Part shown: one piece after another, positions 22,262 through 37,200 of the stretch
How the letters are laid out: the number at the start of each line of letters is the position of its first letter
How positions within the stretch are numbered: position 1 is the first letter of the stretch
Source of the DNA: Antedon mediterranea
Lineage: Eukaryota > Echinodermata > Crinoidea > Comatulida > Antedonidae
Assembly (NCBI RefSeq): GCF_964355755.1
Contig: NC_092678.1
Coordinates: 4,498,922-4,562,921 of the forward strand
Direction of reading: 5' to 3'
DNA: 64,000 nucleotides
Translations under genes and position numbers: made by a program
Notes under the pieces: model-generated
Seen by the model: the letters and a program-made list of their open reading frames with translations, nothing else
Database searches by the model: none
Told to the model about the DNA's origin: nothing

Positions 22262-25200
22262 ATGGCCAACATGAAAGATTGCCTGCTGCAGTTTGCGCCA
22301 TTCAGTAGTGCTCTTGATACCGGCTTCTGGCACAAACTCAGTGAGAACAAACTAAACTTATACAGGCTTGATGACAAACCAAAAGAAATCACTGGATATT
22401 ATTATAATGGTAATAATACATTTGTAAAATTTGGGCTAATGATGTAGAATGATATTCGTCTGTCCTCTTAGATCTGGGAACAAACCACGTTTCGTCATAA
22501 AAACACATCTATTATCTCCTAAGAACTAATTCCTTGTTTGTGAATATATTAATTTGTTTATGTCATTTGCATTTACAGGTGATCCTAGTGGTATGCCAAG
22601 TAGATTGTGTTTAGAATATGATGCATTTGACAAGTAAGACTCTTGCTATTAACATTTTATTTAGGTATATGCAACTTGTATTTAATATAAAAGTAAGCCT
22701 TCAAGCCTTGCCTTTTGAGAATTATAGGTGTGCTACAAATTGCACTCCTCAACACATTCAGGGGTGCTGTATAGGTGTGCTGTTTGTATTTTGATGTGTA
22801 GAAGTTTACCAAATTTAAGCATGTTGTAAATTGCACTCCTCAATGGCAGTTTAGGAGTGTGTTAGCTGAGTGATCGCACTCGCTCATCTTAAAAGACCAG
22901 GCCTGAAGCCTTGCCTTAAAACAGACTAGGGATACATACAAATAACTTCATCTTTGTCATTCCTTTACAGAAGCAATGGCATACCACCACACTGTTTTCC
23001 GTCCAATGGTACTCTTTTCAACACCAATACAGTAGATGACTTTAAAAATTTAGATAAGAAAATCCTATTACAAGATGCTGCCCAGCAGGTAATGGGGAAT
23101 ATTCAATTTGCTATGATCTTGGAACTAAAATGTTATTACATCATGTATTCTAATGTATATTTGGTAATTTATCTATTTCTAATTTTTAATCTGTAATTTA
23201 TCTATTTTTAATCTGTAATATATCTATTTTTAATCTGTAATTTATCTATTTTTAATCTGTAATTTATCTATTTTTAATCTGTAATTTATCTATTTTTAAT
23301 CTGTAATTTATCTATTTTTAATCTGTAATATATCTATTTTTAATCTGTAATATATCTATTTTTAATCTGTAATTTATCTATTTTTAATCTGTAATTTATC
23401 TATTTTTAATCTGTAATTTATCTATTTTTAATCTGTAATTTATCTATTTTTAATCTGTAATATATCTATTTCTAACTTATAATTTTTAAACTGTAATTTA
23501 TCTATTTCTAATTCATTTATAGATGTGGGATGATATTGTGTCCGGAAGAGCTATCAGTGATCCACGATTGCTTTCCAAGTTTTTGTTATTAACCTATGCA
23601 GTAAGTAATGGTACAACATATTACTAGTTCTGTGAGGTTTCCAAATCTGCAATGTGTAACAAGTTAACCATGTAACATAGTATGTTTAGATAATGTTGAT
23701 ATTTATTCATTCAAGTCCACCATCTTACAGTCTGTCTACACTATCAAACTAGTTTGACAAAAAAAGTGTAATGTGCCCAAATATGGTAGTGATATGACAT
23801 CATGTCCATATATGGGCACATCACATGTTTTTGTCACATAAAGTTTGATAGTGTAGACAGAGTTTAATACACCGTCTATAGTTGTTGCGTGATTCTTAAT
23901 CAAGATTTCTTTGTTTTCCATTTGTTTTAAAATTTAGAATTTTTTTTATTTCAGGATCTTAAGAAGTACCAGTACTATTATTGGTTTGCTTTCCCCGCTA
24001 TTTGCCAGATTGAGGGTGCTAGATTGATAGGACAACCTGTGTTGTTGGACCAACATTGGGCGGAGTCAAAGGTAACTACAGTTTCAATAATCAAATTAGA
24101 AACTACAGTACGGCAACCTTGCTAACAACTATGTAAACGTTCCATTCCACAATAATACCATGTATTACCAATAAGGTCATAGTGAAATAAATGAAGAAAT
24201 ACAGTATGGAAGCCTCTGAAACAATAGTGCATGTTGGTGTCAAGACAATAAATATGTAATAATTCAAAACAGCACATCTTGTGGTAATTATTTGATCAGA
24301 AGAAAGCATTTATTAAACTAGTTTGACAAAAAAATATGATAGTGATGATGCTCAGATATGGTAGCAATATGACATCATCGTGTCCATATATGGACACATC
24401 ACATTTTTTTATCGCATAAAGTTTGATAGTGTAGACAGTGCTTTAGAATGTTTAATAAATCATAATATTTTGTTTAGGTGGATAGTTTCAAGAGTGCCTA
24501 TGATGCATTTAGTAAGGAGCATCCCGGTATTGGCTTTTTTATTATCAAGGAGTCAGACGATGGCTTCAGTCTTTCACCTCCAAAATGCTGGAAAGAATAT
24601 TTTAATAATCAAAAGAAGGTAACACTTTCAAATATTCTTTATTTCTACACATTTTCACAGGTAAAATTCATATAAAATCTTATAAGAAAGAGTATCCTAC
24701 AACAAGGCAGGATCTAAATGTATGACACGCAAACAAAACAAAAATACAGGAGATATTTTGCTAATGTTAATGATTGAAAGTGAAAAGTCATTTATTGTCT
24801 TTGAAAATCATAATAATTAAACATTCCATCCACTGTAACTTTTTTGTTAGGTTTCAATAGGCTTCTGTGATCCGTGTACTCTTGAGAGTAACCCAGGCTG
24901 GCCCTTGCGGAACTACTTAGCTCTTATATCGTATCACTGGTAAGAAAAAATATTCATATTGATTATTTTTAATTATGTTAAAAAATAAATAAAATAAATA
25001 AATAAATATAAATATACATAAAAATACATATACATAAATACATAAGTATCCATCAATGACAGCCTTGTGTCTCAGAAGAAGATGGCAACAAGAACAGTAA
25101 TAGTTGAGTCTCTGCTCTATCATAATCCCAGACATAGAGTGCTTAAAAAACATAAAGATGTTATGTAATGTTTAAGTTAAAGTTGTTTAAATATTTCTAT

Positions 25201-28200
25201 AGGGGCGACAGTTTAGATGAACTGGAAGTTGTGTGTTACCGTGATAGAACACGGGAAGGGAAGCGTAGCATTGGACACAGCGTTGTGCTTCGTATCAAAA
25301 TCACTTCAATGAAAGAACAAACAGGTGAATTTTATAACTGAATTGATAGGCAACACAAACTCTAAAGCTCTGTCTACACCATCAAACGTTATGTGACAAA
25401 AAAATGTATGTGCCCATATATGGACACGATGATGTCATATTGCTACCATATCTGAGCATCATCGCTACCGTATTTGGGCACATCACACTTTTTTGTCACA
25501 TTCACTTTGATGTGTTGACAGAGCTTAAGATTTATCCTTTTTCTGTCCTCCTGGAACAAACAATTCCGAATTCAAATTTTGAATGCTAGTTTTCATAGGA
25601 GTGTAAAATTTATTAGCAATAAACTTGTACATACAAAAACTTATGTAGTTAAGCCTTGCTTTATTTCAGTTTGTCCGAAATGCGTTGGTTGGGAGAAAAA
25701 TTCCAAGCAGAAGTTAGCTCCAAGGATGGTGAATTTAAGCTCCAGTATGGATCCTGCCAGGTCAGTACATTACTATACTGCCTCGTTATCGCCTTTTTAG
25801 GCTGTAGTAATTTTATTCCAAAATGATAAAATGTGATATTTTTGGTTGTTTTCACACAGACTGGCAGAATCATCGGTGGATCTTAACTTGAAGCTGATGC
25901 GATGGCGACTGATGCCCTCGCTTGACCTGGATAAAGTAGCACAGACACGATGCTTGTTGCTAGGTGCAGGTACCCTAGGCTGCAACGTAGCTAGAAACCT
26001 ACTGGTAAGAATTTAACAATAAAAGTTTAAAGTTTAATATCCATTTACAGCAAGTGCAGTTTCTAAAGTAAATCATTACTTATAATGGCATTTATGAAAT
26101 CCTGACAAGATTATTCAAAACTACTCTGTCTATTTCGTGCCTAGCTTACCTGGATAAACCAACATTAGCCACTTTCGCCGAAGAGAAAATACATTACAAA
26201 AAACAGTAGTATACATTAAAATATCACTTATTATTTTTGTTTGCAGGGATGGGGAGTTAGAAATATTACCCTGGTGGATAACTCTAGGATATCGTATTCG
26301 AATCCAGTACGCCAGAGTTTATTCGATTTTGAAGATTCACAGGCTGGTGGTAAACTGAAAGCAGAAACTGCAGCTGAAAAATTAAAGAAGATATTTCCAG
26401 GAGTTGTACGTGTTGTTACACCTCCTCCTCATTCAGACATCATGCTTTCCACAATTTGTTTAAGACATAAATATACAAATTAAATTTTGTTCTAACCGAC
26501 TAATCTGCCTTTCACATTTAATGTTACGCTACGCACTTTAAAGCAGTACATACTTTAAACCAGTACGTACTTTAAACCAGTATGTACTTTAAACCAGTAC
26601 GTTCTCTAAACCAGAACGTAATTTAAACCAGTACGCGCTTTAAACCAGTACGCACTTTAAACCAGTACGTACTTTATAAACCAGTAAGTACTTTAAACCA
26701 ATATGTACTTTAAAGCAGTACGTACTTTAAACCAGTACATACTTTAAACCAGTACGCACTTTAAACCAGTACGTACTTTAAACCAGTAAGTACTTTAAAC
26801 CAGTATGTACTTTAAAGCAGTACGTACTTTAAACCAGTACGCACTTTAAACCAGTACGTACTTTAAACCAGTACGTACTTTAAAGCAGTACATACTTTAG
26901 TACGCACTTTAAACCAGTACGTACTTTAAACCAGTACGTACTTTAAAGCAGTACGTACTTTAAAGCAGTACGCACTTTAAACCAGTACGCACTTTAAACC
27001 AGTACACACTTTAAACCAGTACACACTTTAAACCAGTACATACTTTAAACCAGTACGCACTTTAAACCAGTACGCACTTTAAACCAGTATGTACTTTAAA
27101 CCAGTATGTACCTTAAAGCAGTACGTACTTTAAACCAGTACATACTTTAAACCAGAACGTAATTTAAACCAGTACGCACTTTTAACCAGTACGCACTTTA
27201 AACCAGTACGTACTTTAAACCAGTTCATACTTTAAACCAGTACATACTTTAAACCAGTACATACTTTAAACCAGAACGTAATTTAAACCAGTACATACTT
27301 TAAACCAGTACATACTTTAAACCAGTACGTGCTTTAAACCAGTGCGTACTTTAAACCAGTGCGCACTTTAAACCAGTGCGCACTTTAAACCAGTACGCAC
27401 TTTAAACCAGTACATACTTTAAACCAGTACATACTTTAAACCAGTACATACTTTAAACCAGTACGCACTTTAAACCAGTACGCACTTTAAACCAGTACGC
27501 ACTTTAAACCAGTACGCACTTTAAACCAGTACGCACTTTAAACCAGTACGCACTTTAAACCAGTACGCACTTTAAACCAGTACGCACTTTAAACAAGTAC
27601 GCACTTTAAACCAGTACGCACTTTAAACCAATATGTACTTTAAAGCAGTACGCACTTTAAACCAGTACGCACTTTAAACCAATATGTACTTTAAAGCAGT
27701 ACGCACTTTAAACCAGTATGCACTTTAAACCAGTTCGCACTTTAAACCAGTACTCACTTTAAAGCAGTACGTACTTTAAAGCAGAACGCACTTTAAACCA
27801 GTACGCACTTTAAACCAGTACGCACTTTAAACCAGTACGCACTTTAAATCATTACGCACTTTAAACCAGTACATACTTTACACCAGTACATACTTTAAAC
27901 CAGTACGTACTTTAAGCCAGCACTCGGTCTTGATAATCATGTCGATACATCGTAATCTTTGGATATCAGTACATTACATTTTACATATTACATTAATGTT
28001 ATCTTTTAGAATGCTGTGGGACATGAATTCTCCATTCCAATGCCAGGACATCCTGTAGGAACTACTGGTGAATTTATTTTCTCAAATTAATTTTCTTAAA
28101 TGTAGTTTTTTTTTTTAATTTAAATATATTTACTGTATTTTTTTATTGCTATTTGTTAATTAAATTGATATATTTATTACATTTTTGACAGATGAAGCAG

Positions 28201-31200
28201 TAGACAGAGTTAAAGATGCGGTTGTCCAGCTGGAGCAGTTGATATCTAGTCACGATGTTGTGTTTCTATTGATGGACACAAGAGAAAGTAGATGGCTGCC
28301 CACTGTCATAGCTGCTAGTAAAAGAAAGGTATTACTGTTAGTTTCGCCAAAACTGGAAATTCTCAGACTTAGGTTTTCAGATGTTATTGTTGTTGGTGTT
28401 ATTTGTGGAAAATAATAAATGAAACAAATAATTTGTATACGCCCGGGCGTAACAGAAATCAAATTTAGTTTGAAAAATCTTCCATTTTTAAAACATGGCT
28501 AGCTTCACCGTGTCATTCTTCTCATTTAAAACATCCTAATTCTACGGTCTCCTTAAATGGCCAACTTAGACAACGTTGTACAATGACGACTGACGGAACA
28601 TCTTGACATGTTGATGCAAGTTGTCTTGTCTAATTTTTAGGTCATCGTGAGAACTTGAGAATGTTTAATTTTCTCCCGACAAGACGACTTGTCGGGCCTC
28701 GTCCGACGCTGTCTTAGTTGGCCTTTAAAGGCTTGGAATAGCACATAGTTTACAATTTTTCAGAGAAGACTTGTGCTAAATTCTTGAAACTACAAATAAT
28801 ACCTTTTCTGTACAACAGCTTGTTATTAATGCAGCCTTGGGATTTGATACTTTCATGGTGGTTCGACATGGACTCAAAAAGGCTAAAGAAGAGGAACAAA
28901 TAAAGACAACTGAAGAAGTATCGGATACTGAAGGAGCGAAGGCGGCGGCATCAGAAGAGCCAAAGACATCAAACATCTTGAATTCTACAATTTATGGCCA
29001 TCAGTTGGGATGTTACTTTTGTAATGATGTAGTTGCTCCCGGCGACGTAAGTCACATTTTCAGTAAAATATTGGTGCATGTTGCAAACTTTCCAAATGCT
29101 AGTTTTGCGACAGAACAACTGTTATTACAAACTCCCTTTTTTCTAAAATATACCATTAATCAATATGTTTTATTATTATTAGTCGACCAAGGACCGAACC
29201 CTTGACCAGCAGTGTACTGTCTCTCGTCCTGGTATGTCTATGATAGCAGCAGCTCTGGCCGTCGAGTTACTGGTCAGCATACTTCAGCATCCATCGGGGT
29301 AAGTTAAATTTCATTAACAAGCAGTCGCACACTTCTCTGCACGTGTTTATTCCTATCTGTAGAGGCAATGTTTGTGTCCATTCCTGTAATAGTTAGTGTC
29401 TTACTGAAATCAATGTTTTGGACATAGAAAGCGGTGTAACCGATATGAGCGCTTACTGTTTAAAACCCCAGAGCTTAAGGAGTCCCAGAGCATGAGCAGT
29501 CCAATGCAACTACCTAGTGTAATATACCTAGTAATATAACTAGGTTTATTTTCTTTATTCAAGATAAGATAAATATTTTCTTTCTTTTTTTTAGGGGATA
29601 TGCACCTGCTGATACCAGTTCCAAAGATGATCACATGACCTCACAAGCATCCTCACCTCTGGGTCTTGTACCACACCAGGTAAACAAGTCTGTTAAGAGT
29701 GAGACATTAGTACTGTATGTAATCTTTTACTTTATAACAATGTATAAGTTTTTACTAACAAGGTCACTATCATTTGGAACTTTAAGATCATGTTTGGTCT
29801 GTCAGCACACCTGGAGTGGTCAAGAAAATTTGATTGCTATAATATCATTGACCATAAAGAAGCTGTCTGTCTTTTAACCTAACATCAATCCAGTTTATGA
29901 AAACAGTGTGTCCATCTAGATTTGTTTATATTCAGCTAGCAGCGTAATGTTCAGCACAAAGTGGCCAAGGGTGGTAGTTACAATGTCCAGTACAAAGTTA
30001 CCAAGAGTAATAGTCACGTTTTCTCATCTGATATTCAATGTTGATAAAAAAATTACCTCCATTTTCCCCTGAGAATTCGATATTTTATTTCACATTTTTC
30101 CTTTCCTTATCATAACATAAATTATACTTTAAAACAATTATAAGTTGAATATTACAATCGGCAAAGCAATTTCCATCTTGAGTTGAGCAAGGGTCAAGTG
30201 TGTTTTGAGTTGATCTAGAGTACTAGCAGCTGATTCACTGACCACATGCGGGCCTCTCTGTTTTTGTAATTTAAATAATTAGTATCAAGTTGTTTATGGT
30301 CAATTTGGTTAGTTAATGGTCAATTGTGTCTTGTCCTGCTGATGGTATTTCATCAAAGCTTTTCAGTTTCATAATTGTTTTAATTAGTTTACTAATTACT
30401 GTCCAATAAAGTTACAAATGTTTTCATAATAAAGAGAAAAGATGAAAATAGCGTAAGATGAAACTTGGTGGTCTAGTAGTATGACTGCCAGGTTTGTGAT
30501 CTGGAGATTGTTGGTTGAAGTCCCTTAGGATTATGTAATTGTTTCTATAATTAACACTGTACTATCGTTTATCAATTTATTGGTTATCCGCAACGAAGTT
30601 GCAGGATAACCTCTTGTGATTGTACGAAATCATTCTGTATGATTTTTGTGTAACGCTTTTCTCTAAAACTCGCAAACATAACATTTCGGTAACTATCTTA
30701 ACATATTGACATTTACGTAACGTCGTCAAGCGAAGCTTTTCATGACGTTTACAATTGCGCAACGTGACTTACGCGCGATTTAACGATTTTGTCGTATTTA
30801 ACATAGCTCGACAACCAAATAACATTTCAACTTGAAACTTTGCAAAAGTTTAATTTATATCATGCGCTAACTTTCTGTTGAAAAAAAATTCCGTGTTTTA
30901 CACAAAGTTAGGCGCGCACGCGCATTTAAAATTTCAAAATGCGCAAAATTAATTTCTAATCAACTTTCTACGCGTTTCATGTCGTTTTAAGCATGTCAAA
31001 AATTCCCACGCGTGCGCACATTTTTACGTGTGCGGTGCGCACGTAGCATTGAAAACGTATTTTTTTCGCGTGATTTATGTTTTTCCAGCCTTTTCTAGTA
31101 ATTTTACAAAATGTTAAACAATTTCGACTTAAAGATACGTCATACGAGCACGTCGAATTGGACAATTTGCGCGCGTTTCTTATGAAAAGGTTAAAAAATT

Positions 31201-34200
31201 CGTTTAAAATATGCCTTTTTTTAAACAGTCGTAATTTCTAAACTAGACGGTCAACTTTTTATGGATGGCATATTCTGGAAGTAGATGAGTTGTAGATATC
31301 GGATCAGGTATTAATATGGCTAACCAGACATTGTGACGTCATCGTATGGCCACGCGAATATAAAATTTAGGATTTTTGTATCTTTCGTCATAGCTCATCA
31401 CATTGAATAGAGCGCATCTCCACTTATCCGTTTTCCATTTTCACCCCGATTTTGATTTTGTCTAGGTCAATCAAGTATCTTTCGCATGAGTTAAAAATAT
31501 TTTAATTTTTTTGACGTCATCATGCCTAAAAATTTAAATCACGTGTGGCATTAATTTCATCTTTACAGTAAATTTTAATCTGTTATAGCTCGTAAGAATA
31601 AAATGTGATAATCACGATTAAAATTTTTTTCTGGAAGCTATTGGATTGTAGATACGAAATTATGTAAAAATGTTGCCAATCGGATGTTGTGACGTCATCA
31701 TATGGCCAGTTAAATAAAAAAGGTCGTATTTTCATCTTTTGCGTCATAATTCATTACATTTAAAAGAGCGCGCATCAATATTTCACGTATTCAAATTTCT
31801 TCTACACGCTAATACGTTGTTGCTGAGATAATTTCCTTTCGGAATTGCTACCTTCGCGTTTCATTTTAAAACCGTCAACATGTTAAAAATTGCAATAAAT
31901 AGCGGGTCCCGTAATTTCACCTATTCTACACTGTATGTGATATGGATACAGATTATACTGTGTATACTATATATGAATTTAAATAATAAAATTCAGCAAT
32001 AACAACATATCATATTCTTCAGTTCAGGTCATAATGCCAACGTGAACACTTCCTTTTGTCCTCAACCTATCCCCTTAATGTTAATGTTGCACCACTTGCG
32101 CGGCGGATAACCAAACTCGTCAAAGTGACGAGTTACATGTCTAGTTAATATAGAGGAATATTTTTGTTAATTGTGAATGGGATTTTGACAGTTGTAAATT
32201 AATACTTGCGTTTTTGATGTGTTCTTAAACTTGTTGACGTATTTTCTTATGGGACGTTTTAAAGAGGTTATCATTAAATTGCGCCAACAATCAATCCGTT
32301 TGTCGCATTCCAGGAAACATGGTTTTCCTTTAACTCTCTCAGTTTATTTCAACTGGAAATACATTCTACACCTACAGTAAGTATGATTTGCATGGGAATA
32401 TGATGATATAATTTGTATGAAGTGTCTTTGCATCAGGGAGCAAAGTATGATCAGTATTGAGACCACTTTGCAAATTTCATGTGAATTTGGTTTTGTTTTC
32501 TCTATCCTAGTTTGCTAGCCATATTCTCTTCAGGTATCCAATACATATCTATTTGCTTTCTATACCATATTTTATTTTAGACCTGATCCTGATTTTAACC
32601 AATTTGTTTCCCATTTGTTAGGACAGAATCCTTACATTAGAATTGGTTTTATATACATTATAAAAAAATGTATTTATTAAGGACTTTCCTGATGAAAAAT
32701 GAAGGGAAATGGGCAACAGGCTACTACTAGATCCTATGAAGAGGCGCATATGTTATCACTATTCCTATTAAGGAGACACTTATATTAAATAATTAGTGTT
32801 CAACTGTCTTTTATGCTCTTTTGCTAATGTGTTTTGAAAAATATTCTGGAAGTATCGCTAAGAAAGGAAGCGACAACTGAATAATAAGAGGTCAAAGGTG
32901 AGAATGATTGTTGACAAGCGTCGGTTCTCGGAAGTCGATTCATAATAACAATTCAAAAATGAAGTATCTTGAAATGACATGCGTCATTCTGAGAAGTAAT
33001 AACAATAGAAACGATGACAAATTTCAATCAGGAATTGTCACTACAAGTGACATTTCTTCACTACAAGTGACATTTCTTCACTACAAGTGACATTTCTTCA
33101 AAGTCAATTCTTAAAACCTTTTGAAATTTACAACAATGGTTGTTTTTAACCCAGTCATCAATAACAATGCAAAGATGAGAATGAATCAGTTTGACGACGT
33201 GGATCAATTCTTAAGATTTGATTGTCAAAACAAATATAAAATAGCATTAAAGCGTTGACGTTTGTCACTTTTAAATTGTCATCAACAATATTGAAATTGT
33301 GAATGACATTTCAAATAAAGATATTTTTTATTGTCAAAGTTGCTGATAGATGCATGTGCTGTTCTTTGTTAGAAAACAAAACATCACAGAGCGAAATAGG
33401 GCTACAATGGAATTAACTCCACCTAGCTAAAGCCGATTTTCCACTAGGCGAATTTGTTCGCGCGAATCGAAGGCGTCAGCTAATACGCATGCGTAGAGAA
33501 GGATGTGAAAGATGTAAACATGAATACACATGCGTACAAGCTGGCATGCGTAGAGAAGGATGTGGAAGATGTAAACATGAATACACATGCGTACAAGCTG
33601 ACGCTTTCGATTCGCGCGAACAAATTCGCCTAGTGGAAAATTGGCTTTAGGGGCGGATAAGGCAATAAATTCTAGATAGAATGATAGAACTTAACATAGA
33701 ACGCTTCAAAGAAAATTGATATATAAAATATAAACAAAATTGGTTTTTAAACTAAATTGATTAGGTCAGACAAGCTAAAATTTAAAATTATTGTTAATCA
33801 AACTTCTTGTCTTGTTTATTTTCCCAAAATTGTTGACTTTCTGTGCAAAGTCAACTGTGGGTCACTACAGTGCATTTGTGTTTTGACTTTGAGTTTCATA
33901 TCTGCTCTGATAGGCCGCACTTTACCATGATTTTTCATGAAAGATCCACTTAGCCAGGCCTGACATCTGAACCCTCAAGGGAATACTCTGTGTATCTCAG
34001 TAAAAAACCACTAACGACTCATCTATTATATAGCTGTCAGGGAGAATAGTAATCCCAGTGGCACATACGTAGTCATACAGATGAACCTGACTATTACGAT
34101 TTCCATTGGGATTTGAAGTGCAACTTGGAATCCAGGACTGAAGAAATCACTGTAAACTGGCAATGGCTATAGAGGCAAGAGGGACCGACAGACACACACA

Positions 34201-37200
34201 CTGTGTACTGGCAGACGGTTATAAGATGATAGTAGTGATAGTCATCAGCAGTAGCAACGGGACACTGACCCTATTGACAATGGGGGTCAAAGGGGACCTA
34301 AAATTGGCATTGGGCCGACAGCCGACCAAATTGATAAGCGCAATTTAGATATTTATATGTTTTGTCTAATCCATGCAGTCTTCTGGTGAGATTATCAAAT
34401 TTGTGAATCATAATACTGTATTCTTAATATAAATATTAATTTTATTTGATACTAAAAAAAATTCATGGAGAATGCTGTTGATCTAAAATTAACTTTATTT
34501 TTAGCTCGCTGTTGGAAAGGTTTTTTTTATTTCTTTTTTGTTTGCATTCATCCTTATAATGTTGGTTTGTTGTCATGTGTCTGTCAATCAGTGAGCTGTC
34601 AATCAAAGTGTTTTACTATACTGGATATTACCACTCTTTCTTCAACTCGGTTCTACATTTTCCTGTCACTCTCTGATAGCAACAATCAGATTCTGCTCAA
34701 GTTATGATAACATAAATATGGTAATCATTTTAGTGGTACAATTTTCTTTTATTAAATTTTATATGTTGGTCACATTATTTCTGTAAATTGTATTTTTTGA
34801 GGATTAGTTTTTAACCTAAATTTTGTTCAAAAGTTTACTTTGAAAAGATGTCTGTTTTTGGTTTTGATTTCTTTGTTTGAGATTGCTTGCAGTCAAATAT
34901 CGTGACATATAAATGACATTTTAAGTTCTCATCACTAAACCTTTCCAGTCCGTTTCAAATGTCCATGCCTTCAGCTGTCTGACATTATTTGATTGTCAGC
35001 ATAAAGTACCACAGATTTTCTTTTAATTACAGAACGAAAAAAAAAACCATTTTCTAAAAAAAAAATATGTATCTTGATATTGTTCCTGACCCTAAATAAA
35101 AATGATTGGTAGGCTTGGTGCTAATCTACAGAGTGGAGATAATTCACTTGAAAGATAATATGTGCATTGCTAATGTGAAATAGATTTAAAATGATAAATA
35201 ATTATTTTAATCTCATGATACCATCCGATAATACAGGACATTTTAGTAAAAGGTGAAATGTGACCGATACAGAACTGACCCTTAGTGACATCTTGCGGTT
35301 ACGTTGTGATTCTAACCAGGTTCTGTCTTATGTAAGGTCAATTAAATGTTTTAGTTTCTGGACGTCCACAGACGTCCTCTCATTGCCCCAAAACACTTGC
35401 ATTTTCACACTTTGCTTTACTGTCTTTGTCGTTCTATCATTTCATTCTTTATTTAATAAACACGAATAAGGACCTGGAGTATGTTTGCTGGTTTTTCTTG
35501 GCCCCAAACTTTGGCGTGTCTCCAATTTGGGAAAGACCTTTTTATTCTTTAAAAAAATTATTCATCGTTCCCTGCCATTTTTAATTTAACTTGGACTAGT
35601 TTATGACATTTGATGTGTTCTGAGCTTGTGGGATTACTTTTGAGTTAGTAAGAGGTATTGAACAGTTCACCGCTGAGCTTGTAGGATTACTTTTGAGTTA
35701 GTTTAGAAAACAATCATGGAGATCATGTAGTGGTCTGTATAATTTATAGGACCAAAGACCCAATAGTGTTGTTATTTGCCAAATTGTTTTATTTGGTTAA
35801 ATTTTTTTGTTTCTGTCTTTTGTGGTTTACTACCACTTTTATTCATTCATTCATCTTAGTTAGATATTATATGGTTGAATTCTTTGTTTATTCCCTTTAT
35901 TTCAATTTTAATATATTTAGAGTTTTTGATATGTTAGTTTTTTTAATGGCCATATCATGAAGCCTAGATGAGTAGAAATTGGGTTAATAGAACCTACATC
36001 TAGAGTCAAAACCAACTGTGTTCTGACGCTCACACTGTCTCAAAGTCAACTGCAGTAATAGGTTGACCACTAATAACAACCCAAATGTATAAAGAAATTT
36101 AATTGTGTTTAATTACGATGACATCTTTCTTGTTTTCTTTTAACTCGTCCAATTTGTCTCGACTGAGAAACCACCCGAATCGTCCAGTGCTCAATAACAG
36201 TGGGTTCACACCTAAGACAGTGCGACATCAATCATACAATCAATTACTGTGATTATATTAATTCTTGCTGTTTCAAGTCGGACAAATCAATTATATCATG
36301 TTTTTGCACATGTCCAAATAGAAGTGACACTGCTGTCCAGTCACGTCTGATTTTGATTAGCTCGTCAGATCACTGACTTGCATCCATATATCTGGTCCCT
36401 GGAAGTCTATGCAGAACTTACTCTACTAGCCTTAACATTTAACACAATAAAATACACCCTGAAATATATTAATATATATATATTTTACTGGTTTTTTACG
36501 AGTGCTGGTAAGTAAGTTGTTTTCTTGGGATTTAAACATGAATTCATAGGAGTGACAAAGATACCATTACCAAAAGGTATATATTGTTACCTTCTTATTT
36601 TAAGAAAATACACCCTAAAATGATATTAATAATAGATTGTTTTGTTTTCTTGTTTTACTATTGCTTGTGAATGTCGTTTTGTTAGAGTTTGAACTACTGT
36701 AGTATTGTAGAGAAATAGATGTAAGTTAATTGTTGTTAGCCTACTGACAGGTGACAAGATAGAAGATGGTCTTTGTTAAGCCTCATTAATTTGTTTCTCA
36801 GCATGGATCAAGACTTAAGACTTAAATCCTACCAGCAAACCATGTACAAATGAAGAATTCTGAATATTTTAACAATGCCAAACTATATTTGATTATGTAC
36901 CGTAGCTCCCTTTATGATAGACAAATTAATACCTGCTTTTTGTTGAGGTGCAAATATGAGTACCTAAGTTCTTGAAATTGTTGAAGTTAACAAATATATA
37001 TGAGTATCTAACTTCTTGTAATTGTTAAAGTTAACGAATATATGAATACCTAAGTTCTTGAAATTTTTAAAAAGTTAAGAAATATATGAGTATCTAAGTT
37101 CTTTGAGTTGTTAACAGTATTCCATTATCATCATCATTTATCCTTATTCTTTATCACTCTTTTCCTCCACTTCTCCTTTCCTCCACTGCTACCTATATTT

